From assembly GCA_965261255.1 (NCBI GenBank), contig CBDHCQ010000004.1:62001-126000 (forward strand): a stretch of 64,000 nt of DNA, given 5' to 3'. The DNA comes from Bin80 sp965261255 (GTDB lineage Bacteria; Bacteroidota; Rhodothermia; Rhodothermales; Bin80). The position numbers and the translations under genes were made by a program. The notes under the pieces are model-generated. The model did not search any database and was not told where the DNA came from. It saw only the letters and a program-made list of their open reading frames with translations. This document shows, piece by piece, positions 48,068 through 57,493 of this stretch (positions are counted from its first letter, which is position 1; every line of letters begins with the position of its first letter).

Positions 48068-48793
48068 TCAGAGCTTCCCAAAGAGAGAACGAAAACGCAA
48101 TTCCCAGACCTTGAAAGCAGCTTCACGAACGATATCCCGGCTCATCTTGCTTTGGCCTTCTGTGCGCTCGGTAAAGACAATAGGGATTTCGGAAAGGCGA
48201 AAGCCTTTCTTCCATGCACGGTATTTCATTTCTACCTGGAAGGAATATCCGTTGCTGCGGACTGCCTGCAGGTTCACAGACTCTAGAACACGACGATGGT
48301 AAGCCACAAAGCCAGCGGTAACATCACGGACCGGAAGGCGTGTTACGATTCGTGTGTACCATCCAGCGCCATAACTGAGTATAAGTCGACCGAGCGGCCA
48401 ATCTACAACACGAACACCATGAACATACCTGGATCCAATAGCAAGGTCACATTGATCGGTCGTAATGGCTTTGATCAGTCGTGGCAGGTCATCCGGGTTA
48501 TGCGAGAGATCAGCATCCATTTCACAGATAACCTGGTACTCATGTTTAAGTGCGTGCGCAAAACCGGTCAAGTAGGCGGTCCCCAGGCCTAATTTTCCTG
48601 AACGTTCTAGCAGTTCGATGCGTCCAGGGTATTCCAGTTGTGTCTGGCGAACAATATTTGCTGTACCATCCGGCGATCCATCATCCACGACCAGCGCGTT
48701 CAGATTGGAAGGTTGTTCCATCACGCGTTTCAGCGCCAGAGCCACATTTTTAGCCTCGTTGTACGTCGGGATAATGACGAGAACTTCACACAT
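48068..48793 (-). CDS. Family 2 glycosyltransferase, dolichol/polyprenol phosphate mannose synthase-like
   Basis: 241 residues. VLVIIPTYNEAKNVALAL, NALVVDDGSPDGTANIV, LGLGTAYLTGFAHAL, EMDADLSHNPDDLPRLI and GSRYVHGVRVVDWPLGR are the hallmark GT-A segments of DPM1-type enzymes. The order of the DD, the DAD and the later QVEMKYRAWKKGFRLSEIPI segment is complete. It would transfer mannose or a related sugar from a nucleotide sugar to a polyprenyl phosphate at the inner face of the membrane. It has no C-terminal membrane domain, like the short DPM1 form. Confidence 0.9.
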   Translation of the reverse strand: MCEVLVIIPTYNEAKNVALALKRVMEQPSNLNALVVDDGSPDGTANIVRQTQLEYPGRIELLERSGKLGLGTAYLTGFAHALKHEYQVICEMDADLSHNPDDLPRLIKAITTDQCDLAIGSRYVHGVRVVDWPLGRLILSYGAGWYTRIVTRLPVRDVTAGFVAYHRRVLESVNLQAVRSNGYSFQVEMKYRAWKKGFRLSEIPIVFTERTEGQSKMSRDIVREAAFKVWELRFRSLFGKL

Positions 48794-48909
48794 GAATCTC
48801 AGGACAGAACCTGCGGTTGCAGAGATTTGGGGATCACAAGCGCCTCAGAAGGGTACACACGGGCTGTACTTGTATTCCGAGCACATGATATTCCAAACAT
48901 CCCAGTGAT

Positions 48910-50013
48910 ATGTCTTTGAAGGCACAAGAAGTGGCAACCCAAAACGGCCAGCCGGAGGCATCTTACGACACAATTGAGGCTAAGCTCAGCTTCCGGCACT
49001 ATCCAGGAGATAGATTTACCCATGAGAGTTTGGGACTCAGTGTGGAAGAGGTTGGTGATATTTACCGAAATATGTTGTTGCAACGGCGTTTCGAGGAGCG
49101 TTCTGCTCAGATGTATGGCAGACAAAAGATTGGTGGTTTTCTACACTTGTATATCGGTCAAGAGGCCATTTCAACCGGGTCGGCCTATGCGATCAAGCCC
49201 GGACTAGATTCAGCGATCACGGCGTATCGTGACCACGGTCTCGCACTGGCACTCGGGATGACCTCCAACGAATGCATGGCCGAACTGTTTGGGCGGGTGG
49301 ACGGCTGCTCCAAGGGCAAAGGGGGGTCAATGCATTTTTTCAACAAGGAAAAGGGCATGTTCGGTGGGCACGGTATTGTTGGTGCGCACATTCCAGTAGC
49401 TGCGGGCATTGCTTTTGCGCATAAGTACAAGAACGATGGGGGTGTATGTATATGTTATTTGGGTGATGGTGCGGTGTGGCAGGGTTCTTTTCATGAAACA
49501 CTGAATTTGGCTTCGTTGTACGGGCTTCCGGTTGTTTATGTGATTGAAAACAATCAATATGCAATGGGTACTGCAGTTGATCGGGCCACTGCCGAGACAG
49601 ATCTTTTCAAGCAATGTGTTTCTTATGCTATGCCGGGTTCACTGGTAGACGGGATGGATGTGTTCAGTGTCTGTCAGGCCATGCGTGATCACGTGGACAT
49701 GGCACGCGAGGGCCAGCCATCGCTCGTGGAAATCCGGACTTATCGCTACAGGGGGCATTCCATGAGTGATCCTGGCAAATACCGGACCAAGGAAGAATTG
49801 AAAGCCAAGAAGGATGAAGATCCAATCCTTCGCTTGAAAAGTTATCTCATACAGGAAAGCCTCATAAGCAATGAAGCGCTTGATGTTCTGGATATGGAGG
49901 TGAAGGCCGAAGTAGCTGCATCCGTTACCTTTGCGGATGAAAGCCCGTTCCCGCCGCTGGAGGACATATATGATCATGTCTATACACAAGAAGACTTTCC
50001 TTTTCTGACTTGA
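48910..50013 (+). CDS. pdhA: Pyruvate dehydrogenase E1 component, alpha subunit
   Basis: 367 residues. RRFEERSAQMYGRQKIGGFL and GQEAISTGSAYAI start the family core. The thiamine diphosphate motif is GDGAVWQGSFHETLNLASLY ... VIENN. RGHSMSDPGKYRTKEEL is the phosphorylation-loop region. It decarboxylates pyruvate with the beta subunit and passes the acetyl group to E2 lipoate. Its TGA overlaps the TTG of the next frame, so E1 alpha, E1 beta and E2 form an operon. An E3 gene is not in the window. Confidence 0.95.
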   Translation: MSLKAQEVATQNGQPEASYDTIEAKLSFRHYPGDRFTHESLGLSVEEVGDIYRNMLLQRRFEERSAQMYGRQKIGGFLHLYIGQEAISTGSAYAIKPGLDSAITAYRDHGLALALGMTSNECMAELFGRVDGCSKGKGGSMHFFNKEKGMFGGHGIVGAHIPVAAGIAFAHKYKNDGGVCICYLGDGAVWQGSFHETLNLASLYGLPVVYVIENNQYAMGTAVDRATAETDLFKQCVSYAMPGSLVDGMDVFSVCQAMRDHVDMAREGQPSLVEIRTYRYRGHSMSDPGKYRTKEELKAKKDEDPILRLKSYLIQESLISNEALDVLDMEVKAEVAASVTFADESPFPPLEDIYDHVYTQEDFPFLT

Positions 50014-50021
50014 TTGAATCT

Positions 50022-51005
50022 ATGGCAGAATTGCAACTTCGGGAGGCCATCCGTGCTGCGATGGTTGAAGAGATGGATCGCGACGAGAATATATTCCTCA
50101 TGGGTGAGGAGGTGGCCGAATATAACGGTGCTTACAAGGTCAGCGAGGGTATGCGCGACCGATATGGCGATCAACGTGTGATTGATACGCCGATCAGTGA
50201 AGGTGGCTTTGCAGGTTTGGGGCTCGGCGCGGCGATGAATGGGCTTCGGCCGATCATTGAGTTCATGACCTGGAACTTCGCCTTTGTAGCTATTGATCAG
50301 ATTGTCAATAATGCTGCGAAGATTCGCTACATGTCAGGTGGACAGTTTTCGTTTCCGATAGTGTTCCGCGGACCGAATGGTGCGGCGGGGCAGTTGGCGG
50401 CGACACATAATACCTCTGTTGAAGCGCTTTACAGCTGCTTCCCGGGACTTAAGGTGATTTCGGTGTCTAACCCCGATGATGCCAAGGGGCTGCTCAAATC
50501 GGCAATCCGGGACGATGACCCGGTAGTATTTCTGGAGAGTGAGTTCATGTACGGCATGCGTGGCCAAGTGTCGGAAGCGGAGGACTATATCATTCCGATT
50601 GGTAAGGCACGGATCGCACGTGAAGGTGACGCGGTAACCATTATAGGCCATAACAAGAGCTATTGGCGTGCACTGGAGGCCGCCGAAATGCTTGAAGCAG
50701 ACGGTTATGCCGCGGAAGTTATTGATCCGCGTACGATTCGCCCGTTTGACTGGGATACGGTGATCGCGTCAGTAAAGAAGACCAACCGGTGCGTAGTGGT
50801 GGATGAGAGTAATCCATTCGCAAGTGTCTCCTCGGAGATCGCTTTCCAGATTCAGGCACGGGCCTTTGATTACCTTGATGCGCCGGTTCACCGAATCACC
50901 GCCAAAGATACGCCGGCCCCGTATGCTAAAAATCTGATGGAGTACTATCTGCCGAGTACGGAGGATGTATATCGAGCCTGCCGTGCAGTAATGTATCTTG
51001 ACTGA
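50022..51005 (+). CDS. pdhB: Pyruvate dehydrogenase E1 component, beta subunit
   Basis: 327 residues from ATG 50022; an in-frame TTG at 50010 overlapping the pdhA stop is possible but less likely. LREAIRAAMVEEMDRDENIF, GEEVAEYNGAYKVSEGM, DTPISEGGFAGLGLGAAMNG and MTWNFAFVAIDQIVNNAAKI are classic E1 beta segments. The C-terminal transketolase domain has VIDPRTIRPFDWDTV and VVVDESNPFASVSSEIAFQI. It completes the heterotetrameric E1 enzyme. Confidence 0.95.
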   Translation: MAELQLREAIRAAMVEEMDRDENIFLMGEEVAEYNGAYKVSEGMRDRYGDQRVIDTPISEGGFAGLGLGAAMNGLRPIIEFMTWNFAFVAIDQIVNNAAKIRYMSGGQFSFPIVFRGPNGAAGQLAATHNTSVEALYSCFPGLKVISVSNPDDAKGLLKSAIRDDDPVVFLESEFMYGMRGQVSEAEDYIIPIGKARIAREGDAVTIIGHNKSYWRALEAAEMLEADGYAAEVIDPRTIRPFDWDTVIASVKKTNRCVVVDESNPFASVSSEIAFQIQARAFDYLDAPVHRITAKDTPAPYAKNLMEYYLPSTEDVYRACRAVMYLD

Positions 51006-51028
51006 CCGTATTCAATCGTGAACTGACC

Positions 51029-52276
51029 ATGCCGATTGCAATAGAAATGCCAAAGATGACGGACACCATGGAAGAGGGTGTCCTGGTTGAGTGGTCCGTT
51101 GAGGAAGGAGATAAAATTGCTGCTGGTGATGTTATTGCACAGGTGGAAACGGACAAGGCCACGATGGATGTTGAGGCATATGATGATGGTATCCTACTAA
51201 AAAAAGTTGCTCAGGCTGGCGATGCCCTGCCGATAGGAGGGCTCATAGCTGTCCTGGGCGAGGCTGGCGAAGATGTATCAGCAATACTGTCGTCGCATAC
51301 GGCTGAAGACGACACACCACCTCCTGCGCCTGTTGAAACCCCGAAGGAAAAATCGCCCCCCGCCCCGGCAAACGTTGCTGCTTCCGCAGCAACATTCACT
51401 GGGCGGGTTAAGGCTTCGCCACTCGCAAAGCGGATGGCGGCTGACCATGGACTTCAACTGACCAATTTGACAGGATCCGGCCCAGGAGGGCGCATTATTA
51501 AACGAGATGTAGAAGCGCAGATGTCTAGGCCTCGGCTTCCTGTACCCACTGGTGCGGATCGTGGCTTTGAAGCGGTTCGGATCTCCCAAATGCGTAAGGC
51601 GATCGCACGCCGGTTGGCTGAGAGCAAGTACACCTCTCCGCATTTCTATTTGAATGTAGACGTAGATGTAACTGCACTTATTGCTCATCGAACTGCGGTG
51701 AATGAATACCTGGAAAAATCTGGTCGCCCCAAGGTATCCTTTAATGACTTTGTGACAAAGGCCAGTGCAGCTGCCCTGATAGAACATCCAGATGTGAATG
51801 TGATGTATGCTGCAGATGAGGGTGTGGTTCGCAGGTATAATTACGTAGATGTGGGGGTAGCTGTGGCCATAGAAGATGGATTGGTCACGCCCGTTGTGCG
51901 GGATGCTCATCGAAAGAGCGTGGCAGCTATAGCTCAGGAGACCCAGGAATTGGCGGCTCGTGCACGAGACCGGAAATTGACCCCGGAAGAAATGGAAGGG
52001 TCAACATTTACTACCAGTAATCTGGGCATGTTTGGCATTGAATCATTTACAGCAATCATCAACCCTCCGAATGCCTGTATTCTGGCCATCGGCACGATTC
52101 GCGATACACCGGTCGTTCAGGACGGCGTAGTTGTTCCGGGTAAGCGTATGAAGCTCACACTATCGTGTGACCATCGGGCGGTGGACGGAGCAGTGGGAGC
52201 GCGGTTTTTTGCTACACTCAAAGAGTTGCTGGAAAACCCAATCAGCCTGTTCCTGGAGCAGGCCTTGGCGACTTGA
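51029..52276 (+). CDS. pdhC: Dihydrolipoamide acetyltransferase (E2) of pyruvate dehydrogenase
   Basis: 415 residues, one lipoyl domain. Residues 1-75 carry the lipoyl Lys43 in ETDKATMDVE. A Pro/Ala-rich linker follows (about 90-120). The E1/E3-binding domain reads KASPLAKRMAADHGLQL and GSGPGGRIIKRDVEA. The catalytic domain begins about 175 and ends with LSCDHRAVDGAVGARFF, His382 being the catalytic His. It moves the acetyl group from lipoate to CoA. The gap after pdhB is 23 bases. Confidence 0.95.
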   Translation: MPIAIEMPKMTDTMEEGVLVEWSVEEGDKIAAGDVIAQVETDKATMDVEAYDDGILLKKVAQAGDALPIGGLIAVLGEAGEDVSAILSSHTAEDDTPPPAPVETPKEKSPPAPANVAASAATFTGRVKASPLAKRMAADHGLQLTNLTGSGPGGRIIKRDVEAQMSRPRLPVPTGADRGFEAVRISQMRKAIARRLAESKYTSPHFYLNVDVDVTALIAHRTAVNEYLEKSGRPKVSFNDFVTKASAAALIEHPDVNVMYAADEGVVRRYNYVDVGVAVAIEDGLVTPVVRDAHRKSVAAIAQETQELAARARDRKLTPEEMEGSTFTTSNLGMFGIESFTAIINPPNACILAIGTIRDTPVVQDGVVVPGKRMKLTLSCDHRAVDGAVGARFFATLKELLENPISLFLEQALAT

Positions 52277-52420
52277 TTCCAAAGTCCGGGACCGAAGATC
52301 GGGTATGATGACCATCACAGAAAGGGGGCGGGGTCTTCAGGCGGTTGCGGAAAAGATCTATTCCGTTTGATTACTTCGATGTACGCGCTGTGCTGTTTCT
52401 TGTAATCCAACCAGGTCCTT

Positions 52421-53218
52421 ATGCGGCTGGCACATGTAAGTGATCCTCACTTTGGCCGGATCGCTTCCCCTCATATACAGGAAGATCTGCTTGAAGATAT
52501 CCGTGTACATGGATGTGATGCAATTCTGATATCAGGTGATCTGACCCAGCGGGCAAGAAGGGGTGAGTTCAAAGCTGCACGGGAGTTTCTGAATGCGCTT
52601 TCCCAGCCATACATCGTGGTTCCCGGGAATCATGATGTGCACGCGTGGTGGCATCGCCCGGATTTGCGCATGCTTGACCCATTACGCCGATACAAGCGGC
52701 AGCTTACCAGGCAGCTGGAGCAGTCAATTACCGTTCAGGGTTTGGCTGTACTGGGGCTCAATACCGCATACGGATTTACGGTAAAGGGGGGACGTTGCAC
52801 AGCCGAGCAGATCAAGAGAGTACAGAGTTTTTTTTCAGAGCAGCCGCCGAACACACTCAAAGTATTGGCGGTTCATCATCCGCTTACCGCACTCAAAGCA
52901 TCCGAAAAACTGGATTTGGCTCGCGGGGGGGATAAACTGTTTGCTGCGGCTGCAGAAGCTGGCGTTAGGGTTGTCTGTGCGGGGCACGGGCATTGTGCGT
53001 ATGTGGAGGTGTGTATTGAGGGAGGAAATGAGTTGGTCGTCTCCATTGCGGGGACAGCCACCTCCGACCGGTGGCGTGCACCGCAGACAGAGATGAACTC
53101 TTGGAACCTCATTGAGACAGGCGATCGTAACTTGGAGGTTCAGATCCGCACGTATGACAGGGATACACGCACTTTTTCGGTGTACAGGCAAGTAACGCAC
53201 TCTTTTGCTGGACAATAG
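52421..53218 (+). CDS. Calcineurin-like metallophosphoesterase (CpdA type)
   Basis: 265 residues. Metal-binding motifs appear in the standard order: ISDPHFGRI-like VSDPHFGRIA at the start, ISGDLTQRA, VVPGNHDVHAWW, VHHPLTA and CAGHGHCAYVEV. These belong to the class III cyclic-nucleotide phosphodiesterase/metallophosphoesterase family. The substrate is not defined. The ATG lies in a short 144-base gap after pdhC, and the next gene begins 6 bases after its stop, so the two form a small unit. Confidence 0.9.
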   Translation: MRLAHVSDPHFGRIASPHIQEDLLEDIRVHGCDAILISGDLTQRARRGEFKAAREFLNALSQPYIVVPGNHDVHAWWHRPDLRMLDPLRRYKRQLTRQLEQSITVQGLAVLGLNTAYGFTVKGGRCTAEQIKRVQSFFSEQPPNTLKVLAVHHPLTALKASEKLDLARGGDKLFAAAAEAGVRVVCAGHGHCAYVEVCIEGGNELVVSIAGTATSDRWRAPQTEMNSWNLIETGDRNLEVQIRTYDRDTRTFSVYRQVTHSFAGQ

Positions 53219-53224
53219 ATTTTG

Positions 53225-54616
53225 ATGATTGATACGAGCGAGTTCATTCCGTTGGGGGCTTTCAAGAAACCCATTGCCCGCATGTGGGAGGTTTCACGGG
53301 AAAAATTGATAGCGATTGAGGATAGGCTAGCCCTATCCGAGGACGAAGCGTTGGTGTACACCAGAAATGGGCGTTACACTTCCCGAGGTTGGACGGATTG
53401 GACGCGTGGCTTCCAGGTAGGCTCAATGCTTCTGCAGGCTGAGGCGGAAGACTCGAGTTCTTTGTTCCAATTGGGGCGCAGCAATACAATAGAGCGCATA
53501 CAGCAGCATCTGACACACTTTGGTGTTCATGATCATGGGTTTACCGTCACGAGTACTTATGGAGCGCTACTTCGACTTATGGACGAGCACTTCGTTGAGT
53601 TCAACGAGTGGGAGCGCAACTGCTATGTGCAGGCCCTGTTAACAAGTGGGAGTGTTCAGGCGCACCGCTGGACTGAACTCGGAGGAGGGTATGGGTTTAT
53701 TCACTCCTTTAATGGGCCACATTCTCTCTTTGCGGATACAATTCGCTCACTTCGGGCCCTCGCTATTGCATACTTGCTGGGAGGTGTGTTACGGGGCGAG
53801 CAAGATCAGGAGTACAGCTTGCTGGATCGGCTAGTGACCCATGCCCGTACGACCTGTAAGTACATTGTTTTTCGTGGCGAGGATGAAAAGGCAGATGGGT
53901 ACGATGTTCGTGGTCGGGTCGCTCATGAAGCGATCTTCAATGTACGCACAGGCACGTATCGATGTCCGAGTACGCAGCAGGGGTACTCACCATTCAGCAC
54001 ATGGACGCGAGGCTTGGCGTGGATAATTTTGGGGTGTGCTGAAATTCTTGAATTTCTCGATATGCTGCCTAAACGTGTTACACGTCCGCACAGAGAGGCG
54101 CAAACAGAAATCAGAACAGCGTTATTGGACGCAGCTGATTACTACATAAAGAGCACACCAACATGCGGAGTACCCTACTGGGATACAGGCGCACCGGGCT
54201 TGAAAGATTTAAGCAATTGGTCTGAGCGTGACGCCGATCCGTTTAATGACAAGGAGCCCGTAGACAGTTCCGCCGCGGCTATTGCAGCTCAGGGGTTGAT
54301 GCGCCTTGGAAAAATAATGGGCGAGCAGGGCGAAAAATACACTATAGCCGGGCGCAAAATTGCCTTGACGCTCTTGGATGAACCATACTTGAGTCTGGAT
54401 CCAGCACATGAGGGCCTGCTTTTGCATAGCGTGTACCATTGGCCGCGCCGTTGGGACTATGTTCCAGATGGAGCAAATATACCCAATGGAGAAAGTGTAA
54501 TGTGGGGGGACTATCATTTGCGGGAACTGGCGCTCTATCTGCAGAGAATGTCACCCAATAAACCGTATTACAGCTTCGCAAATTTTTCCTGGGAGATTCC
54601 CGCGGCCCAGCGATGA
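53225..54616 (+). CDS. GH88-like unsaturated glucuronyl hydrolase
   Basis: 463 residues from ATG 53225 (the frame also has a TTG one codon earlier). An (alpha/alpha)6 barrel protein: GWTDWTRGFQVGSMLLQ near the start, STWTRGLAWIILGCAEILEF, PVDSSAAAIAAQGLMRLGKI, HEGLLLHSVYHWPRRWDYVP and GESVMWGDYHLRELAL. These match GH88/GH105-type hydrolases that remove unsaturated uronic acid from oligosaccharides made by lyases. No signal peptide is seen, so it is probably cytoplasmic. A sulfatase gene follows on the other strand, suggesting use of sulfated polysaccharides. Confidence 0.88.
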   Translation: MIDTSEFIPLGAFKKPIARMWEVSREKLIAIEDRLALSEDEALVYTRNGRYTSRGWTDWTRGFQVGSMLLQAEAEDSSSLFQLGRSNTIERIQQHLTHFGVHDHGFTVTSTYGALLRLMDEHFVEFNEWERNCYVQALLTSGSVQAHRWTELGGGYGFIHSFNGPHSLFADTIRSLRALAIAYLLGGVLRGEQDQEYSLLDRLVTHARTTCKYIVFRGEDEKADGYDVRGRVAHEAIFNVRTGTYRCPSTQQGYSPFSTWTRGLAWIILGCAEILEFLDMLPKRVTRPHREAQTEIRTALLDAADYYIKSTPTCGVPYWDTGAPGLKDLSNWSERDADPFNDKEPVDSSAAAIAAQGLMRLGKIMGEQGEKYTIAGRKIALTLLDEPYLSLDPAHEGLLLHSVYHWPRRWDYVPDGANIPNGESVMWGDYHLRELALYLQRMSPNKPYYSFANFSWEIPAAQR

Positions 54617-54702
54617 GGATGATCAATCAGGAAAAATGACCGCGTGCGGGCCGCGTTGATCGTTGCACTGGCATACACGGTATTTTGGAGGGGAAGAAGA
54701 TG

Positions 54703-56115
54703 CTACTCTAGCAGATGAGGTGGGCGACGATTAGGTCCCTCTGTACCGGTGAGTGCATCGCCCAGATCGTTTCGCATACTATCCACGTATCCGAGCAATC
54801 GATCAACGACTGCCGGATGCGTGTCTGCAAGATCGAGAGATTCCCCGATATCTGATTCCAGATCAAATAGAGATAGTCCAATGGAATCCCGACGATAGGC
54901 GCCTTGGAAAGTCGGTGTGGAAAGTACGGCACCATGAATGCTACGGTAGTGGTGGGGTACATGTAGCTTCCATCGGCCGGAGCGGACTGCATGGAGCTGA
55001 TATCCTTGGTAGAAGAATAGTGCATCGTGTGGCGAGGGACCGCCATTGATGACGTTCAACAGGGATTTACCGTCAAATGGGAATGGGCCGGGTACGGCCC
55101 CCGTAATCTCAGCCACGGTTGGCATGATGTCCATCGCAGAAACCATCGCATCCGTGACTCCCGGCGTAATCGTGCTGGGCCAGAACATAAGCAAAGGCAC
55201 GCGATGGCCTCCCTCGAATGTAGTTCCCTTCCCTTCGCGCAGTGGACCGGTACGTCCACTGTGATCCCCCTTCACTAACCATGGACCATTGTCCGAGGAA
55301 AAGATGATGAGCGTATTTTCCGCCAGGTCCAGACGCTCAAGTGTATCCATGATGCGGCCTACTGACCAGTCGATTTCCATGATCACGTCCCCGTATAATC
55401 CGGCGTTGGATTGTCCGACAAATGCTTCAGAAGCAAAGAGCGGGACATGCGGAAATGTGTGTGGAAGGTAAAGAAAGAAGGGCGTATCACGGTTGGATTC
55501 AATAAAAGCGACCGCCCGCTCTGTGTAGCGCCGCGTCAACTGGGATTGGTCCGGTTCCAGTTCAATGGTGGTGAAGCCTTCAACAAGTGGTACTGGCGGG
55601 TGCTGCCTTGCGGGCGGATTCGGGTTCTTTATGGCATCCGGTGTCATGTCGTTGGAGTACGGGATACCGAAGTACGCATCAAACCCGTGATTCATTGGGA
55701 GGTGTAGTGAATCGTGTCCCAGATGCCATTTTCCGAAGCAGGCGGTGGAGTACCCCAATTCCTTGAGCATTTCTGCCATAGTGCGTTCACTCGGATGAAG
55801 TCCACGGCGAGACTGAGGCATGAGTACTCCTGGGATGCTCACACGCTGCGGATACATGCCGGTCATAAAGGCTGCGCGGGAGGGTGAACAGGAGGCGGCA
55901 GCCGTATAGAAATCCGTAAAGCGGAGGCCGCGGGCAGCCAATGAGTCAAGGTGTGGCGTTGACAGGTCGGAGGATCCATAACTACCCAGATCAACCCATC
56001 CCTGATCATCGGTCACGATCAGAATCACATTGGGGTTTTGTGTTTTCAACTGGCATCCAATTGACAGCAGGGCCAAGGCAAAAGGTATTCCCCGCACTAT
56101 CGAAAGACGACTCAT
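54703..56115 (-). CDS. Lipoprotein sulfatase (arylsulfatase family, Cys type)
   Basis: 470 residues. A lipobox is at LALLSIGC (Cys21), so the enzyme is probably lipid-anchored. The active site: Asp36-Asp37 in VTDDQGW bind Ca, and Cys76 in SCSPSRAAFMTG is the formylglycine-forming residue (C-x-P-x-R). GKWHLGHDS and IFSSDNGPW complete the metal and sulfate site. It hydrolyses sulfate esters, probably on algal or host glycans, since a GH88-like gene lies 87 bases beyond its 3' end. A formylglycine-generating enzyme is needed and is not in the window. Confidence 0.92.
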   Translation of the reverse strand: MSRLSIVRGIPFALALLSIGCQLKTQNPNVILIVTDDQGWVDLGSYGSSDLSTPHLDSLAARGLRFTDFYTAAASCSPSRAAFMTGMYPQRVSIPGVLMPQSRRGLHPSERTMAEMLKELGYSTACFGKWHLGHDSLHLPMNHGFDAYFGIPYSNDMTPDAIKNPNPPARQHPPVPLVEGFTTIELEPDQSQLTRRYTERAVAFIESNRDTPFFLYLPHTFPHVPLFASEAFVGQSNAGLYGDVIMEIDWSVGRIMDTLERLDLAENTLIIFSSDNGPWLVKGDHSGRTGPLREGKGTTFEGGHRVPLLMFWPSTITPGVTDAMVSAMDIMPTVAEITGAVPGPFPFDGKSLLNVINGGPSPHDALFFYQGYQLHAVRSGRWKLHVPHHYRSIHGAVLSTPTFQGAYRRDSIGLSLFDLESDIGESLDLADTHPAVVDRLLGYVDSMRNDLGDALTGTEGPNRRPPHLLE

Positions 56116-56494
56116 TTAAGACAAAGGCATGTTTGCAATGAATCCACCCCCGAAGTTTAATGAATAGTGCTGACTCGTAGATCCTACTACGTTCAAGTCA
56201 TAATCGAACCCACAGGGCCGATCAATCAAGCGAGATTAGTTACATCGCTAATCAGCGGTGACGGCTTAAGGTACCTCTTATGTGGTTGTCGCATCCATTC
56301 GTTGGTTGTGTACATACGCTCCGCCTTTGTTGAACTGGGAATTGAAGACCCTTCGGAGATTTCGAAAGCAACTTCGGACCGTGAGACGTTAGAATCCTGG
56401 GTACATGCGATCTGCCGCGGTGATCCTGCGGGCGGATTGCACCGCGTCGCCAAGCAGACAGGCGGCAACGCACAACTGTCCCACTTATACCGGC
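56116..56494. other. Gap, no gene supported
   Basis: Open frames exist on both strands, the longest being plus 56167-56523. None has a family feature and the plus one overlaps the end of the OmpA gene. Confidence 0.5.
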
Positions 56495-57454
56495 CTATTG
56501 CCGCTGGAGATTTAATGGGATGATGTTAGGTCGTTGCTGGCATTCGGAGCCAGGATCTCCCACATCTACGACGCGGAATTCAACCCGCCGGTTGAGTGTG
56601 CGTCCAGTGATGGTTGCATTGCTGGCTGCCGGACGCTCTTCTCCATATCCACAGGCCGACACACGGCTTGCCTCAATGCCCGTCTGCAGGAGCAAATAGT
56701 CCCTCACCGCCACCGCACGGTTTTCGGATAATTCCTGGTTGTAGGACGAATCGCCGATGCTGTCGGTATGTCCGCTTACCTCAATACGCAGCTCTCCGTG
56801 CCTCAGCAGAACTGCGCCTACTATGTCCAGAATCTTCCTGGACGACGCCAAGAGCGTGCTCCGGTCAATTTCAAAGTGAACATCGGTGGTCGTGAACAGC
56901 CCGGTCTCCAGCAAAACGGTATTCAGCTGCTGCACCGTGCGTGCGGAATCGGCCGACGGTGTCTCCTGATCGGCTTTCCGTTCAGCTTCGGACGGCACGT
57001 CACCATCAGCGGCCCATTGAGCGGGGACGGCGGCTAATGCCTCCCGATCAGCGTCCCCCTTGGCGAGGGCGGCAGTCAGTGCGCCCTGATCTGCGTCGAG
57101 CCCGTACAATTCAGTGATACCCAATTCGGCTTGGCGTTCCAAGGGAAGTCTGGCTTTTTGCTGTCCCCCTGATACTTGATTGGGTGGTGTAGCAGGCCGA
57201 GGAATTAGAATGAATATCGGATAGCTATTGCGATGCTCCGCTCGGGACCGACCAATCTCGGCGATCCGGCGGCGCACACTTGCGATTCCAGCATTCAAAG
57301 ACGTGGAGTCGGCCTGGCCGTATACGTAGATATGCATCGCCCCCGGTGAACCAGTCTGTGCAACAGCCGCACACGGAATTGCGCTTAGCAAGAGCAACAG
57401 CAGGCCGCTGCCGATGGCTTTGGCGCGCAGCAGCACTGGATCAGGATCGCTCAT
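56495..57454 (-). CDS. OmpA-family protein
   Basis: 319 residues from ATG 57454; the frame opens with a TTG ten codons earlier, which would break the signal peptide. The signal peptide is AKAIGSGLLLLLLSAIPCAAVAQ. A middle charged segment has Ala/Asp/Glu-rich helices. The C-terminal OmpA domain reads VHFEIDRSTLLASSRKIL, EVSGHTDSIGDSSYNQ, LSENRAVAVRDYL and GYGEERPAASN, with the NRRVEFRV end. It binds peptidoglycan and links the outer membrane to the wall. It lies 39 bases downstream of the large outer-membrane protein gene. Confidence 0.9.
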   Translation of the reverse strand: MSDPDPVLLRAKAIGSGLLLLLLSAIPCAAVAQTGSPGAMHIYVYGQADSTSLNAGIASVRRRIAEIGRSRAEHRNSYPIFILIPRPATPPNQVSGGQQKARLPLERQAELGITELYGLDADQGALTAALAKGDADREALAAVPAQWAADGDVPSEAERKADQETPSADSARTVQQLNTVLLETGLFTTTDVHFEIDRSTLLASSRKILDIVGAVLLRHGELRIEVSGHTDSIGDSSYNQELSENRAVAVRDYLLLQTGIEASRVSACGYGEERPAASNATITGRTLNRRVEFRVVDVGDPGSECQQRPNIIPLNLQRQ

Positions 57455-57493
57455 TTGTAAAGGTCCCGTTCTGTTAAATATCAAGCCAATGCG

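Noticed and set aside
52304..52370. Short frame reading TITERGRGLQAVAEKIYSV after pdhC
   Set aside because: It resembles the start of a radical-SAM enzyme, but stops after 21 codons and nothing continues it. Too little to call.
56167..56523. Plus-strand open frame of 118 codons
   Set aside because: No family features, and it overlaps the end of the OmpA gene on the other strand.
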